A stretch of 64,000 bases of DNA, from positions 62,001 to 126,000 of the forward strand of contig CAVRYA010000004.1 in the NCBI GenBank assembly GCA_963725315.1. The letters are read 5' to 3'. This stretch comes from JBBRHQ01 sp963725315 (GTDB taxonomy: Bacteria > Actinomycetota > Thermoleophilia > Solirubrobacterales > 70-9). Numbering within the stretch: position 1 is the stretch's first letter; every line of letters starts with the position of its first letter. The notes under the pieces were generated by a model, which saw only the letters and a list, made by a program, of their open reading frames with translations, ran no database searches and had not been told where the DNA came from. The position numbers and the translations under genes are program-made. Below, in pieces: positions 17,539 to 26,113 of this stretch.

Positions 17539-18642
17539 TTGAAGCTCGAAGCCATCCAGCCGATCGGCGCCTCCACGGAGCCCCTGCCTGAAGAGTTCTC
17601 CCGATCCCGGCTGCGGCGGTCGCTGCTTGCGCTCGGTGCGGTGGCCGTTGGTGTGGTTGTCCTGCTCACGCTTCTGCCAGGGCTCAGTTCCCTTCGGCAG
17701 AGCTTCTCCGGGGCCGAGCCCGGCTGGCTGCTGTTAGGGGTGCTGCTCGAGCTGTTCTCGTGCGCCTCATACGTCCTCGTGTTCCGCTTTGTCTTTTGCA
17801 GACACATGAGTTGGGAGACGAGCACCGAGATCAGTCTTTCCGAGCTGGCCGCCAACTCGCTGCTCTCGGTGGGAGGCGCCGGAGGGTTGGCTCTCGGCGC
17901 CTGGATCTTGCGCCGCGGCGGCGTGCCGGGCGGCCAGATCGCGCGTCGCACGGTGGCCTTCTTCCTGCTCACCAGCCTGGCCAACGTCGCTTTCCTCGCT
18001 CTCGCCGGCTTCGCGCTGGCAGCCGGCGTGGTCAGCGGACCGCAGGATGCTCTCCTCGGGATCGTGCCGGCGCTTGCAGGGATCGGGGCCATCGGGCTGG
18101 CGCTGGCCGCCCGCCCGGCCGCGCATGCGCTGGCAGAGCGCTCGCACCGGCCGAAGGTGGAAGCCGCCTTGTGGGCTCTGGGAGATGGTGTCGAGGAGGC
18201 TGTGACCCTGTTGCGCCGCGAGCCGGCGATCGCGATCGGCTCGGCCGCCTACATGCTCTTCGATGTTGCCGTGCTCGCCGTGTGTTTCCCGGCCTTCGGC
18301 AACCCACTGCCGCCGCTCGGGGTCTTGCTCCTCGCCTACATCATCGGCCAGCTGGGCGGGCTGATCCCGCTCCCAGGCGGAATCGGCGGGCTCGATCTTG
18401 GTTTGATCGGAGCGCTGGTGCTCTACGGCGTCAACGCGACCGATGCTGCCGTGGCCGTGCTCGCCTATCGGGGCCTGCTGCTGGCGGTCCCAGCCGCGGT
18501 CGGGCTGCCCGCTCTGGCGAAGCTGCGTGGTCGGCTGCGCCGCGAGGAGCATGACATCGCGGCGTGCGTTCCGGGGCAGGAGGTCGAGGTGCTTGGAGGT
18601 GGGCGGGTCCGGATGCCGCCGGTGACACGAACGGCGGAATGA
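17539..18642 (+). CDS. YbhN/UPF0104-type integral membrane protein (flippase-like)
   Basis: A polytopic membrane protein of about 367 residues with eight or more hydrophobic segments, in the lysylphosphatidylglycerol synthase TM/UPF0104 family. SLSELAANSLLSVGGAGGLA and the late GQLGGLIPLPGGIGGLDLGL motif are typical of this family. Members are thought to move or modify lipids or polyprenyl-linked sugars, but no activity can be assigned. TTG start preceded by GAGAGG. It is co-directional with the ExoD gene 40 nt downstream, consistent with a small envelope operon. Confidence 0.8.
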   Translation: MKLEAIQPIGASTEPLPEEFSRSRLRRSLLALGAVAVGVVVLLTLLPGLSSLRQSFSGAEPGWLLLGVLLELFSCASYVLVFRFVFCRHMSWETSTEISLSELAANSLLSVGGAGGLALGAWILRRGGVPGGQIARRTVAFFLLTSLANVAFLALAGFALAAGVVSGPQDALLGIVPALAGIGAIGLALAARPAAHALAERSHRPKVEAALWALGDGVEEAVTLLRREPAIAIGSAAYMLFDVAVLAVCFPAFGNPLPPLGVLLLAYIIGQLGGLIPLPGGIGGLDLGLIGALVLYGVNATDAAVAVLAYRGLLLAVPAAVGLPALAKLRGRLRREEHDIAACVPGQEVEVLGGGRVRMPPVTRTAE

Positions 18643-18682
18643 AATCGGCCCGGCCAGCGGGCACGACTATCGTCCCCCGGAC

Positions 18683-19342
18683 ATGCGGCAGTCCTCGCAG
18701 CCCCCTGCCTCAGGTTCGGGAGTTGGCACGAGTCCGGCGCGTGCGGATCCCGAAAACGTCAGCGAGCAGCTCGAACGGTGGCTGCGGATCGATGGCGACA
18801 AGACCGTGGGTAGCCTCATCGACCTCTTCAAAGCGAAGAGCTTCGCGATCCTCTTCGTGGTTCTGCTCGGCGTACCGGCGCTGCCGCTACCGACCGGCGG
18901 CGTCACACACGTTTTCGAGCTCATCGCCGCGCTGCTGGCGCTTCAGTTGATAATCGGCCGCGAGAAGATCTGGCTGCCGCAACGCTGGTGCCAGCTCGAC
19001 CTGGCGGGCGAAAAGCAGCAGCGCTTCCTTGCTGGCCTCCTGAAGATGATCCGCTGGCTCGAGCGCTTCTCCCGTCCCCGGCTGCGCTTTCTGTTTGACA
19101 ATCGTCTCAGCAACAGCGTCTTTGGGTTGCTCGTGATCGCCGGATGCACTGGTGCCTTCCTCGCTCCGCCTTTCACGGGACTCGACACCCTGCCGTCGCT
19201 CGGCATAGTGCTGCTGTCGCTCGGCGTGTTGCTTGAAGACATTGTCGTTGTGGTCGTCGGCCTCATCGTCGGTGTCGCCGGCGTGGTGCTCGAGGTGGTG
19301 CTGGGTAGCGCTGCGATTGACGCCCTCGGGAAGCTTGTCTAG
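18683..19342 (+). CDS. ExoD-family membrane protein
   Basis: About 219 residues. A cytoplasmic N-terminus (VSEQLERWLRIDGDKTVGSL) is followed by helices at FAILFVVLLGVPALPLPTGG, FELIAALLALQLIIGREKIW, SVFGLLVIAGCTGAFLAPPF and a long terminal VVVVVGLIVGVAGVVLEVVL. The LPLPTGG and LIIGREKIWLP pieces mark the ExoD family, named for exopolysaccharide-linked proteins in rhizobia; the molecular role is not established. It overlaps the convergent TrxR-like gene by 4 nt. Confidence 0.82.
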   Translation: MRQSSQPPASGSGVGTSPARADPENVSEQLERWLRIDGDKTVGSLIDLFKAKSFAILFVVLLGVPALPLPTGGVTHVFELIAALLALQLIIGREKIWLPQRWCQLDLAGEKQQRFLAGLLKMIRWLERFSRPRLRFLFDNRLSNSVFGLLVIAGCTGAFLAPPFTGLDTLPSLGIVLLSLGVLLEDIVVVVVGLIVGVAGVVLEVVLGSAAIDALGKLV

Positions 19343-21009
19343 AGGGCGGCCAGTCGGTCGTGGACCAGCCGGACCGCCATTGACCCCTCGCCGACCGCGG
19401 AGGCGACACGCTTGATCGATCCGGAACGGACATCGCCGACCGCGAAGATCCCGGGGCGGCTGGTCTCCAGGAAAAATGGGGGATCGCCGTTGTGCTCCGC
19501 GAGTGCCCCGTCCTGGACGTCCCGGCCGGTGCGCAGAAATCCGGCGTCGTCGGTAGCCAGCTGGCCCTCCAGCCACTCGGTATGGGGCGAAGCGCCGATG
19601 AAGACGAACAGCGCCCTCGCGGGAACCGCACTCCGCTCTCCGGAGCGGTTGTCGGCGACGGTGACGTTCTCCAGCTCCCGCTCGCCGCCGAGCTCGACCA
19701 CCTCCGAGTGGAGGCAGACCTGGACCAAGTCGTTGCGCTCGATCTGATCGACGAGATACCGCGACATCGACTTCGCCAGATCACCGCCCCGAATCAGGAG
19801 CCGGCATTGCGACGCGTGACGGGACAGGAACATCGCTGCCTGGCCGGCTGAGTTTCCGCCGCCGACGATCAGTACCGGATCTCCGGCGCAGAGCTGCGCC
19901 TCCGCCTGCGTGGCGGCGTAGTAAACCCCGCCCATCTCGAACTCATCGAGCCGCGGCACGTCAAGGCGGCGGTATTGCGCCCCGGTGGCGATGACCACGG
20001 TGCGTCCGGTTGCGGCATCGCCGTTCGAGAGCTCAATCTCATGCCGCCCCGGTTCACTAGTCATCCGAACGGCCGCGGCCGGCACAGCCAGGCGCGCACC
20101 GAACTTGACCGCCTGGACACCGGCACGCTGGGCCAGCTCGCTGCCCGACACTCCGGCGGGGAAGCCGAGGTAGTTCTCGATCCTTGCCGATGTCCCGGCC
20201 TGACCGCCGGTGGCGACTGCCTCCACCCCCTGAATGTCGAGCCCTTCTGAAGCGGCGTACAGCGCCGCCGCCAACCCGGCCGGCCCTGTGCCGACAACCA
20301 CAACGTCGCAGAGCACCGGGGCCGCGCCTTTCGACCCGAGGCCAATTGCCCTTCCCAACTCGGCATTGGTCGGGTTTCGGAGAATCTCACCACCGCTGGC
20401 GATCACGACCGGGGTCTGATCGGGCTCAATGGCGAGTTCACCCAGCAGGGCCTCCGCGTCGTCGTCCTCCTCGAGGTCGGTCCATTGGTGGGGCATGCGG
20501 TTGCGGGCAAGGAACTCGCGCAGCCGGCGCGAGTCGGGCGAGAACCGGGAGCCGATCAGCTTGATTCCCGTTTCGGCGTCGATCAGGATCGAGCGCCGGG
20601 CCATGAAGGCGCCGAGGATGATGTCGCTTAGAACCTTGTCCTCAGCGACGATCTCGCGCAGCTTCTCCACCGGGACCTGGATCACCTCTCCGCCGTCGCT
20701 GACCACCCCACTCAGATAGAGCCGCTGGCCGGTGAGCATGCTGAGCTCGCCCAGGAAGTGGTGCCGGCCGAAGACAGCGACCACCCTGTTCTCCCTTCCA
20801 TGTCCCTGAACGATCGCTACCGACCCCGACCCGATGATGAAGAAGTCGGTGCCCTCGTCGCCCTCGGCGAAGAGGACATCGCCGGTCGCCACCGTGCGGC
20901 TGCGGCCGAGCCCCCGAAATCGTGCAATCTGCTCCTCGTCCAAGCGCGGGGAGGAACCGTCGCGGTCGGGGGTCTCGGAGAGCCCTGGGGCAATTGGCTC
21001 CCCGCTCAC
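19339..21009 (-). CDS. cNMP-binding domain fused to a thioredoxin-reductase-like flavoprotein
   Basis: About 556 residues in three parts. Residues 25-150 are a cyclic-nucleotide-binding sensor domain (LFAEGDEGTDFFIIGSGSVA, GRHHFLGELSMLTGQR). Residues 150-225 resemble a glutaredoxin-like insert. Residues 230-556 are a TrxR-type FAD/NADPH module: VVVVGTGPAGLAAALYAASE, GGQAGTSARIENYLGFP, LIVGGGNSAGQAAMFLSRHA and GIFAVGDVRSGSIKRVASAV. The redox CxxC of true thioredoxin reductases is absent at the expected place, so it probably reduces something other than thioredoxin directly. GTG start. Intact, with no indels. Confidence 0.9.
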   Translation of the reverse strand: MSGEPIAPGLSETPDRDGSSPRLDEEQIARFRGLGRSRTVATGDVLFAEGDEGTDFFIIGSGSVAIVQGHGRENRVVAVFGRHHFLGELSMLTGQRLYLSGVVSDGGEVIQVPVEKLREIVAEDKVLSDIILGAFMARRSILIDAETGIKLIGSRFSPDSRRLREFLARNRMPHQWTDLEEDDDAEALLGELAIEPDQTPVVIASGGEILRNPTNAELGRAIGLGSKGAAPVLCDVVVVGTGPAGLAAALYAASEGLDIQGVEAVATGGQAGTSARIENYLGFPAGVSGSELAQRAGVQAVKFGARLAVPAAAVRMTSEPGRHEIELSNGDAATGRTVVIATGAQYRRLDVPRLDEFEMGGVYYAATQAEAQLCAGDPVLIVGGGNSAGQAAMFLSRHASQCRLLIRGGDLAKSMSRYLVDQIERNDLVQVCLHSEVVELGGERELENVTVADNRSGERSAVPARALFVFIGASPHTEWLEGQLATDDAGFLRTGRDVQDGALAEHNGDPPFFLETSRPGIFAVGDVRSGSIKRVASAVGEGSMAVRLVHDRLAAL

Positions 21010-21257
21010 GGCTGCTGCTCCCTCAGCGCAACGGGGACGGTCTGCGGCTCGTCAGTCACTGGCGACAGAAGTGGAATCTCAGCGACACCTGATCGCCGGT
21101 GGAACGCCCTCTGCCGTGGCCACTCAGTGGGCATGGCCTGAACGCTACTCCCCCGGATTGCTCACTCCCGACGCGCCTAGGCCGCGTCGCTGTGCCCGGT
21201 GCTCCTCGTCGTCACCAAAGCACGGACTCGCTCGGGCCCGGCGGCTAGTCTGAACCG
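21010..21257. other. Intergenic, about 250 nt, nothing recognised
   Basis: Lies between the divergent TrxR-like gene and a small plus-strand gene. I see no tRNA, strong hairpin or clear promoter hexamers. It presumably holds both divergent promoters. Confidence 0.4.
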
Positions 21258-21461
21258 ATGAGCGAGCCCGCCCACGGGTTCAAGGAAGGCCAGGCGGTCT
21301 GGGTCGAAGACGGCGACGGGAAGATGCGTCCCGCGATATTTCTCGGCGAAACCGAGAGCGCGAGTTGGATGGGCGGCGTTCCGCGCGCCCATGTCGTGGA
21401 CCCAGAGACTAACCAGGGAGAGGTGGTCCCTATCTTCCGCATCACTCCCAGAGACGAGTAG
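21258..21461 (+). CDS. Small SH3-like protein of unknown function
   Basis: A 67-residue protein: HGFKEGQAVWVEDGDGKMRP is followed by AIFLGETESASWMGG, an acidic VVDPETNQGEVVPIFRI and RDE. The short alternating strands and the GQAVWVEDGDG opening suggest a KOW- or SH3-like barrel. ATG start; the next gene begins only 4 nt after its stop, so they are probably co-transcribed. Function not known. Confidence 0.65.
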   Translation: MSEPAHGFKEGQAVWVEDGDGKMRPAIFLGETESASWMGGVPRAHVVDPETNQGEVVPIFRITPRDE

Positions 21462-21465
21462 CCTG

Positions 21466-22305
21466 GTGCCTTGGTTCCCTGAGCTGTTCTCTGCGCGGGC
21501 GCTGGCGGACATTGAGGAGAGACTCCGGCGGGAGGAGCCTGACACCGTGCCCTACTTCGCCGGTTTCCTGACCGGTGAGACCGACGCCCTCATCCAGTCA
21601 TTCGCGGGAGAACCAGAGGTTCACTATCCGGTCCGGGGCCGCGTCAAGGGCGAGCGGGCGTTCGCCGCATACGCGGCGGCAACCAAGGCATGGCTGGGGG
21701 AACGCGAGGACTCGATTGAGGACATCGGCCTCCTAAGGACCGAGCGCCGCAGCATTGGTGAGGCGGTCCTCCACCTCGGCGATCAGGATGGGAGCGTCGA
21801 TCTCCCGGTGGCGATCGTCGCCGACCATCGGTCCGACGGACGGATCGAAGAGGTACGGATCTACTACAGCAGCTGGCCGCTGAACGGCCGGCACGTGCAC
21901 CGCCCGCCGCTGCTGCAACCCGATCCGGACTTGCGCGAGTCAGACGTCGTGAGCGAGTACCAGCGTGCGCTCGCGGCGGGCGATGTCGACTCGATCGTTG
22001 CGGCATTCGAACCGGACGCCTATGCCCGCGAGCCTGCGGGTGGCGAGCACGTCCACAGAGGCACTGACGGCCTGCGCGCGTTCTACGAGCATTTGTTCTC
22101 GAACGGTGGCGGCATTCCGCTGGAGCACTGCACGATGATCGATGACGGGCGCACGTGCGCGCTGGAGTACAACGTCGTGCGGTGGGGAAGGACGGAGATG
22201 CGCCCGGAGGCCGGGGTGGCTGTCTACGTTCGCGGTGAGAGCGGCAAGCTCGCCGCGGCCCGCATCTACGACGACGCGGACCCGCCGCTCGGCGTCCCCA
22301 CGTAG
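21466..22305 (+). CDS. Tandem SnoaL-like (NTF2-fold) protein
   Basis: About 279 residues with two NTF2-like halves. The first has FAGFLTGETDALIQSFAGEP and EVHYPVRGRVKGERAFAAYA. The second has SEYQRALAAGDVDSIVAAFE and a YAREPAGGEHVHRGTDGLRA segment, followed by ALEYNVVRWG. The AxxxxDxxxxVAxFxPDAYxREP pattern is typical of SnoaL domains. GTG start, chosen because it follows the preceding stop by 4 nt and begins the conserved region. Its 3' end overlaps the convergent peroxiredoxin gene by 40 nt. Ligand unknown. Confidence 0.75.
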   Translation: MPWFPELFSARALADIEERLRREEPDTVPYFAGFLTGETDALIQSFAGEPEVHYPVRGRVKGERAFAAYAAATKAWLGEREDSIEDIGLLRTERRSIGEAVLHLGDQDGSVDLPVAIVADHRSDGRIEEVRIYYSSWPLNGRHVHRPPLLQPDPDLRESDVVSEYQRALAAGDVDSIVAAFEPDAYAREPAGGEHVHRGTDGLRAFYEHLFSNGGGIPLEHCTMIDDGRTCALEYNVVRWGRTEMRPEAGVAVYVRGESGKLAAARIYDDADPPLGVPT

Positions 22306-22907
22306 CTCTTCGACTCCTCGGCGGTCCGGCTTCCCCCGCCGCGCTTGTTCCAGCCATGGAAGGGCGAGAGGTCGTCCGACTCCCAGGCCTCGCGGAGTCC
22401 CGGCGCGCTCAGGTCCCAGTCGGGGCGGATCTCGCTAGAGACGGTCCGCAGGTCGCGCCAGAGGTCGACGACCGAGGGGCGGCCCCAAAACCAGTAGCCG
22501 TTATAGATGCTGTGGACGATGAGCCCGGGCTTCAGGACGAGTGTGTGAGGGATCATCGGATCGTGCTCGGGGTCGGTGTACTCCTGGATGTCGAGGTCCT
22601 TCTGCACCGTCCGCTCGGGGTCGGATAGGAAGGGCCACTGGGCGCCGACCGAGGCGCGGAACTCCTGGAGCTCGTGATGCTCGTCGGTCGCGATCGTGGC
22701 CATCTGTGTGTAGGCGACTGCGACCTTGGGATAGAACGCGGCGAGTTCGAGGTGCTGCTGGTGCTCCTTGGGGCAATAGTGTCCGCGTGCGAGCGTGAGG
22801 ATCAGGGGATCGTCGCCCTGCAGCTCGCTGAGCTTTCGAGAGGCACTCTCGTGGTCTGGCAGCTCGTAGTCGGGGAACGTGGCACCGGGTTGGATGTCAG
22901 AGCGCAT
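22266..22907 (-). CDS. Peroxiredoxin-like redoxin-domain protein
   Basis: About 213 residues with an AhpC/TSA-like fold. GATFPDYELPDHESASRKLS is the usual N-terminal strand and LILTLARGHYCPKEHQQHLE carries the expected peroxidatic cysteine. A WPFLSDPERTVQKDLDIQEY segment and IPHTLVLKPGLIVHSIYNGY follow. The PxxxTxxC motif is modified to ARGHYC, so peroxide activity is likely but not certain; it has no second cysteine near the end and would act as a 1-Cys enzyme. The SDR gene downstream begins 32 nt after a shared gap, so they may be linked. Confidence 0.75.
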   Translation of the reverse strand: MRSDIQPGATFPDYELPDHESASRKLSELQGDDPLILTLARGHYCPKEHQQHLELAAFYPKVAVAYTQMATIATDEHHELQEFRASVGAQWPFLSDPERTVQKDLDIQEYTDPEHDPMIPHTLVLKPGLIVHSIYNGYWFWGRPSVVDLWRDLRTVSSEIRPDWDLSAPGLREAWESDDLSPFHGWNKRGGGSRTAEESKSYVGTPSGGSASS

Positions 22908-22939
22908 GGTCGGATTCCTTTCACGCTGTGTGCGTTTCG

Positions 22940-23701
22940 CTAGCCAGAAACAAATTGCTGCCCGCCGTCGATGTCGTAGGTCGCCCCCGTGACCGCAGTG
23001 TTGGTCATGAGGTGAACGGCGAGAGCTGCGACGTCAGCCGGGCCGACCACACGGCCGATGGGGAGCGTCGCGCGCAGCTCGTCACGCCGGGCATCCAGTC
23101 CCCCGCCGAGGAGCGAAGCCGATAACGGGGTGTCGACGAAGCCGGCGGCGATCAGGTTGACCCGGACCGGCGCGAGCTCGAGTGCGAGGGTCGCCGTCAA
23201 CGGAGGGAGCGCGGCGGTGGCGGCGGAAACGATCCCGAGCTCGCGGCTGATCTTCCGGCCGCCGGTGCCGCCCATGAAGATCAGCGAGCCGCCCGGCCTC
23301 ATCTTGGCGGCGGCGTTGCGTGCGACCTCGAGCGAAAGGACCGCGTGGTCGCTGAGCGCATCCCGCACCTGATCTGCATCCATCTCGAGCAGGGGCACGT
23401 AACTCGGGCCGGGGCCTGTGACCATCACGTGGTGGATCGGGTCCGGCAGGTCCTTGAAGAATCGCTGCAGCGCGGCCGAATCGGTGGCATCGAAGGCATC
23501 GGTGCTGATCGCGCCGAGCTCCGCCGCGGCCTGATCTAGGCGCTCAGGATTGCGGCCGGTGAGGACGACGTCAGCTCCCTCAGTGCGTGCTCGTCGGGCC
23601 GTTTCAAGACCGATCCCGGCGCTTCCGCCGACAACGACAACGGTTTGGCCCAGCAGTTCCGGTTCGCCTTGGTTCGGTGAGTCAGGGGTTGCGGTGATCA
23701 T
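22940..23701 (-). CDS. Short-chain dehydrogenase/reductase lacking the catalytic tyrosine
   Basis: A Rossmann SDR of about 250 residues: VVVVGGSAGIGLETARRART, VVLTGRNPERLDQAAAELGA, and a terminal AVTGATYDIDGGQQFVSG. In the region that normally holds YxxxK it reads MGGTGGRKISRELGIVSAAT, with no tyrosine, so classical SDR chemistry is doubtful. ATG start preceded by AGGAAC. The gene is followed and preceded by redox genes on the same strand. Confidence 0.8.
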   Translation of the reverse strand: MITATPDSPNQGEPELLGQTVVVVGGSAGIGLETARRARTEGADVVLTGRNPERLDQAAAELGAISTDAFDATDSAALQRFFKDLPDPIHHVMVTGPGPSYVPLLEMDADQVRDALSDHAVLSLEVARNAAAKMRPGGSLIFMGGTGGRKISRELGIVSAATAALPPLTATLALELAPVRVNLIAAGFVDTPLSASLLGGGLDARRDELRATLPIGRVVGPADVAALAVHLMTNTAVTGATYDIDGGQQFVSG

Positions 23702-23732
23702 GTTCCTCCAACTGTCGAAGCGGCAACGGGTG

Positions 23733-24443
23733 TCAGTGACCAGCGGCCTGGCCGCCGTCGATGTGCAGAATCTCGCCGGTGACGAACGTCGCCCGTTCGA
23801 GATACAGGATTCCGTCCGCAACGTCGCCGATCTCGCCAACCCGTCCAAGCGGGTGAAGGCCGGCCATGCCCTTATATGAGGCTAGATCGTGCTCGGGGGT
23901 CTTGATCACTCCGAGCGAGACTGCGTTGACCCGTACGCCGCTTGACGCGTATTCGGTGGCGAGGGAACGAGTTACGGCGGCCAATCCGCCCTTTGTGAGG
24001 GACGCGAGCCCGGAGGGTCGCTTGCTGTCGGGCTGGTCCACGAGGCTCGTAGTGATGTTGACAATGTGGCCGCTGCCCTGGCTCACCATCTGCCGGATGG
24101 CGCGCTGGGTGATGTGGAAGAACCCAGCCAGGTTCACGGTATTGATAGCGGCATAGTCATCAGGGGTGTATTCAGTGAACGGCTTGCCGATAAAGACCCC
24201 GGCGTTGTTGATCAGGCTGTCGATCCGTTCGAATCGATCGAGCGCCTGTTCCACCACCCGCTGCGCGGTCTCGACTTCTGCGATGTCTCCCTGCACGGTG
24301 AGAAGGTCGGACTGGTCGGAGGAGTCGATCGAGCGCGCGGTGGCTACGACGGCGTATCCGGTACGACGGAACGCGGCCACCAGGCCTGCGCCGATGCCCT
24401 GCGAGGCGCCAGTGATGACAGCGATCTTTTGTGACTCAGTCAC
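23733..24443 (-). CDS. Short-chain dehydrogenase/reductase, atypical active site
   Basis: About 236 residues. The cofactor loop is AVITGASQGIGAGLVAAFRR; the classical NNAG motif is present in LINNAGVFIGKPFTEYTPDD; GHIVNITTSLV supplies the catalytic-serine strand; and GEILHIDGGQAAGH closes the fold. The YxxxK position reads PSGLASLTKGGLAAVTRSLA: the lysine is kept but the tyrosine is replaced. Its start lies about 60 nt upstream of the flavoprotein gene's stop, and the whole minus-strand set 22266-25864 may be one operon. Confidence 0.8.
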   Translation of the reverse strand: MTESQKIAVITGASQGIGAGLVAAFRRTGYAVVATARSIDSSDQSDLLTVQGDIAEVETAQRVVEQALDRFERIDSLINNAGVFIGKPFTEYTPDDYAAINTVNLAGFFHITQRAIRQMVSQGSGHIVNITTSLVDQPDSKRPSGLASLTKGGLAAVTRSLATEYASSGVRVNAVSLGVIKTPEHDLASYKGMAGLHPLGRVGEIGDVADGILYLERATFVTGEILHIDGGQAAGH

Positions 24444-24502
24444 CCGGTCCGAAGGAGGTTGGGGGCCAGGCGCGGGCTCATCGACGAGGCAGGACCCATG
24501 GG

Positions 24503-25864
24503 TTACGCCTGCGGCGTAGCCGCGGTCTCAGCCCTCGCCGAAATCTCGCGGCCAAGCGCTTTCAGTGCGGCGACGTAGATCTCCGAGAAGGTAGGGAAGG
24601 GCTGGATCGTGTCGCGAAGCACCTCGAGCGGAACGCGAGCTCTGATCGCGAGCGTGGCCTGCTGCAGCCATTCCCCCGCTTCGGGGCCGAGCGCGTAGGC
24701 GCCCGTCAGCCGCTGGCCGTCGCTGAGCAGGGTCAAGAATCCGTTGCTCTCGGCGTAGGCGCGCGTGTAGGTCTCAGTCTTGGCCACCTCCGACACAGGG
24801 GCGGTGGCGCTGAACGACGCCTCCGTGGCGCCTACCGACGCTGCCTGCGGGTCGGTGAATACCGCCCGCGGCACCGCCTCATAGTCGGCCTCGCGCGAGT
24901 CGCCGAGGATGTTTGCCGCGACGACCTCTCCCTGGTACTTGCCGACGTGGGTGAGCGGCCAGATACCGACGATGTCGCCGATCGCCCAGAGGCGCTCGCC
25001 GACGCGCAAGCTCGAGTCGACGGGAATCCCGTGGCCGTCGGTCTCGACTCCGACGGTTTCCAGACCAAGGGCCTCGACCCGCGGTCGCCGTCCGGTGGCA
25101 ACGAGCAGGCGGTCGCCGCGCAGCTCCGGGCGCTCGTCGAACTCGAGGACATAGTCATCGCCCTCTCGTCGCGCCGCAGTCGCCTGGACGCCGACGACAA
25201 GCTCGACACCCTCGTCCCGTAGAACCTCGCCGAGCGCCTCGCCCAGCGGCGCGGGCTCGCGGGGCAGCACGTGCTCGCCGCCCTCGACGAGCGCCACTTC
25301 ACCACCGAGCCGGCGTACTGCCTGTGCCATCTCCACCCCAACCGGCCCTCCGCCGAGCACCAACAATCGGCTCGGAACGGCCTTCATGCCCGTCACCTCG
25401 CGGTTGGTCCAGATGCCCTCGAGCTCGCGCAGGCCCGGGACGGGCGGCACGATCGGGTCCGCTCCGGCGGCGATCACCACGTGTTCGGCGGTGTGGCGCT
25501 CCCCGTCGACCTCGACCACGCCTGTCCCCGCGAGCCGGCCGCTCCCGCGCAGCAGGTCGATGCCATTGTCCGCCAGCCAGCGCTCCTGGCCGGCGTCGGA
25601 GTAGTCCGAAACCATGAAATCACGCCAGGCAAGCGCGCCGTCGACGTCGACCTCGGCGCGCGCCGACGCGTCGCGCGCGGCGTGCACTGCCTCACCTGGG
25701 CGCAGCAGCGTCTTCGAGGGGATGCAGGCCCAATAGGAGCACTCGCCGCCGACCAGCTCGCGCTCCACGATCGCGACCCGCAGGCCGCCCTCCGCCAACT
25801 CGCCGGCACAGTGCTCCCCCGGAGAACCGCCGCCAATCACGATGACGTCGTAGTCGGCGCTCAT
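24503..25864 (-). CDS. Pyridine nucleotide-disulfide oxidoreductase (class I, mercuric/lipoamide type)
   Basis: About 453 residues. The FAD site is VIVIGGGSPGEHCAGELAEG; the redox-active disulfide is in GGECSYWACIPSKTLLRPGE (CxxxxC); the NAD(P) site is LLVLGGGPVGVEMAQAVRRL; and RLWAIGDIVGIWPLTHVGKY binds the FAD. The C-terminal dimerisation domain includes GPEAGEWLQQATLAIRARVP and IQPFPTFSEIYVAALKALG. This is the lipoamide-dehydrogenase/mercuric-reductase superfamily, but lacks the usual C-terminal HAHPT motif, so the substrate is not lipoamide with confidence. ATG start overlaps the stop of a short upstream ORF. Confidence 0.88.
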   Translation of the reverse strand: MSADYDVIVIGGGSPGEHCAGELAEGGLRVAIVERELVGGECSYWACIPSKTLLRPGEAVHAARDASARAEVDVDGALAWRDFMVSDYSDAGQERWLADNGIDLLRGSGRLAGTGVVEVDGERHTAEHVVIAAGADPIVPPVPGLRELEGIWTNREVTGMKAVPSRLLVLGGGPVGVEMAQAVRRLGGEVALVEGGEHVLPREPAPLGEALGEVLRDEGVELVVGVQATAARREGDDYVLEFDERPELRGDRLLVATGRRPRVEALGLETVGVETDGHGIPVDSSLRVGERLWAIGDIVGIWPLTHVGKYQGEVVAANILGDSREADYEAVPRAVFTDPQAASVGATEASFSATAPVSEVAKTETYTRAYAESNGFLTLLSDGQRLTGAYALGPEAGEWLQQATLAIRARVPLEVLRDTIQPFPTFSEIYVAALKALGREISARAETAATPQA

Positions 25865-25932
25865 GTCGGCAGCTCCACTCCGGCTCGCTCGCCGACAGCC
25901 GAGCCACTGTCGCCCACGTCGGTCCTCCTCAT
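25861..25932 (-). CDS. Possible 23-residue leader peptide
   Basis: ATG at 25932 follows a strong GGAGG site and opens MRRTDVGDSGSAVGERAGVE followed by LPT. Its TGA overlaps the ATG of the flavoprotein gene (ATGA). The strong ribosome site and stop-start overlap suggest the short ORF is translated and couples initiation of the downstream gene. No similarity is recognised. Confidence 0.4.
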   Translation of the reverse strand: MRRTDVGDSGSAVGERAGVELPT

Positions 25933-25991
25933 CTCGACCTCCGTATCGCCGCTCGTTTAAGGGTTGAACCTATCGCCAGCGGCCCGAGGCC

Positions 25992-26022
25992 GCATATGAA
26001 GATTCAGTGATTCTTCATATGC
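25992..26022. promoter_or_regulatory. 31-bp perfect inverted repeat in a divergent intergenic region
   Basis: Two perfect 11-bp arms (GCATATGAAGA and TCTTCATATGC) are separated by 9 nt (TTCAGTGAT). It is conspicuously AT-rich for this genome and sits between the divergently transcribed flavoprotein gene (start 25864) and the VOC gene (start 26114). The size and symmetry fit a dimeric repressor operator (TetR, MarR or similar). No regulator gene lies adjacent, and there is no T run for a terminator. Confidence 0.55.
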
Positions 26023-26113
26023 TGGATTGACTTACTCCTGCGCCGGTGACAGGCTCGGGTTTCCGGTCGGCCGCCGGATTGGCGACCAGCATCGAACGGG
26101 AACGGAGGTCAGC

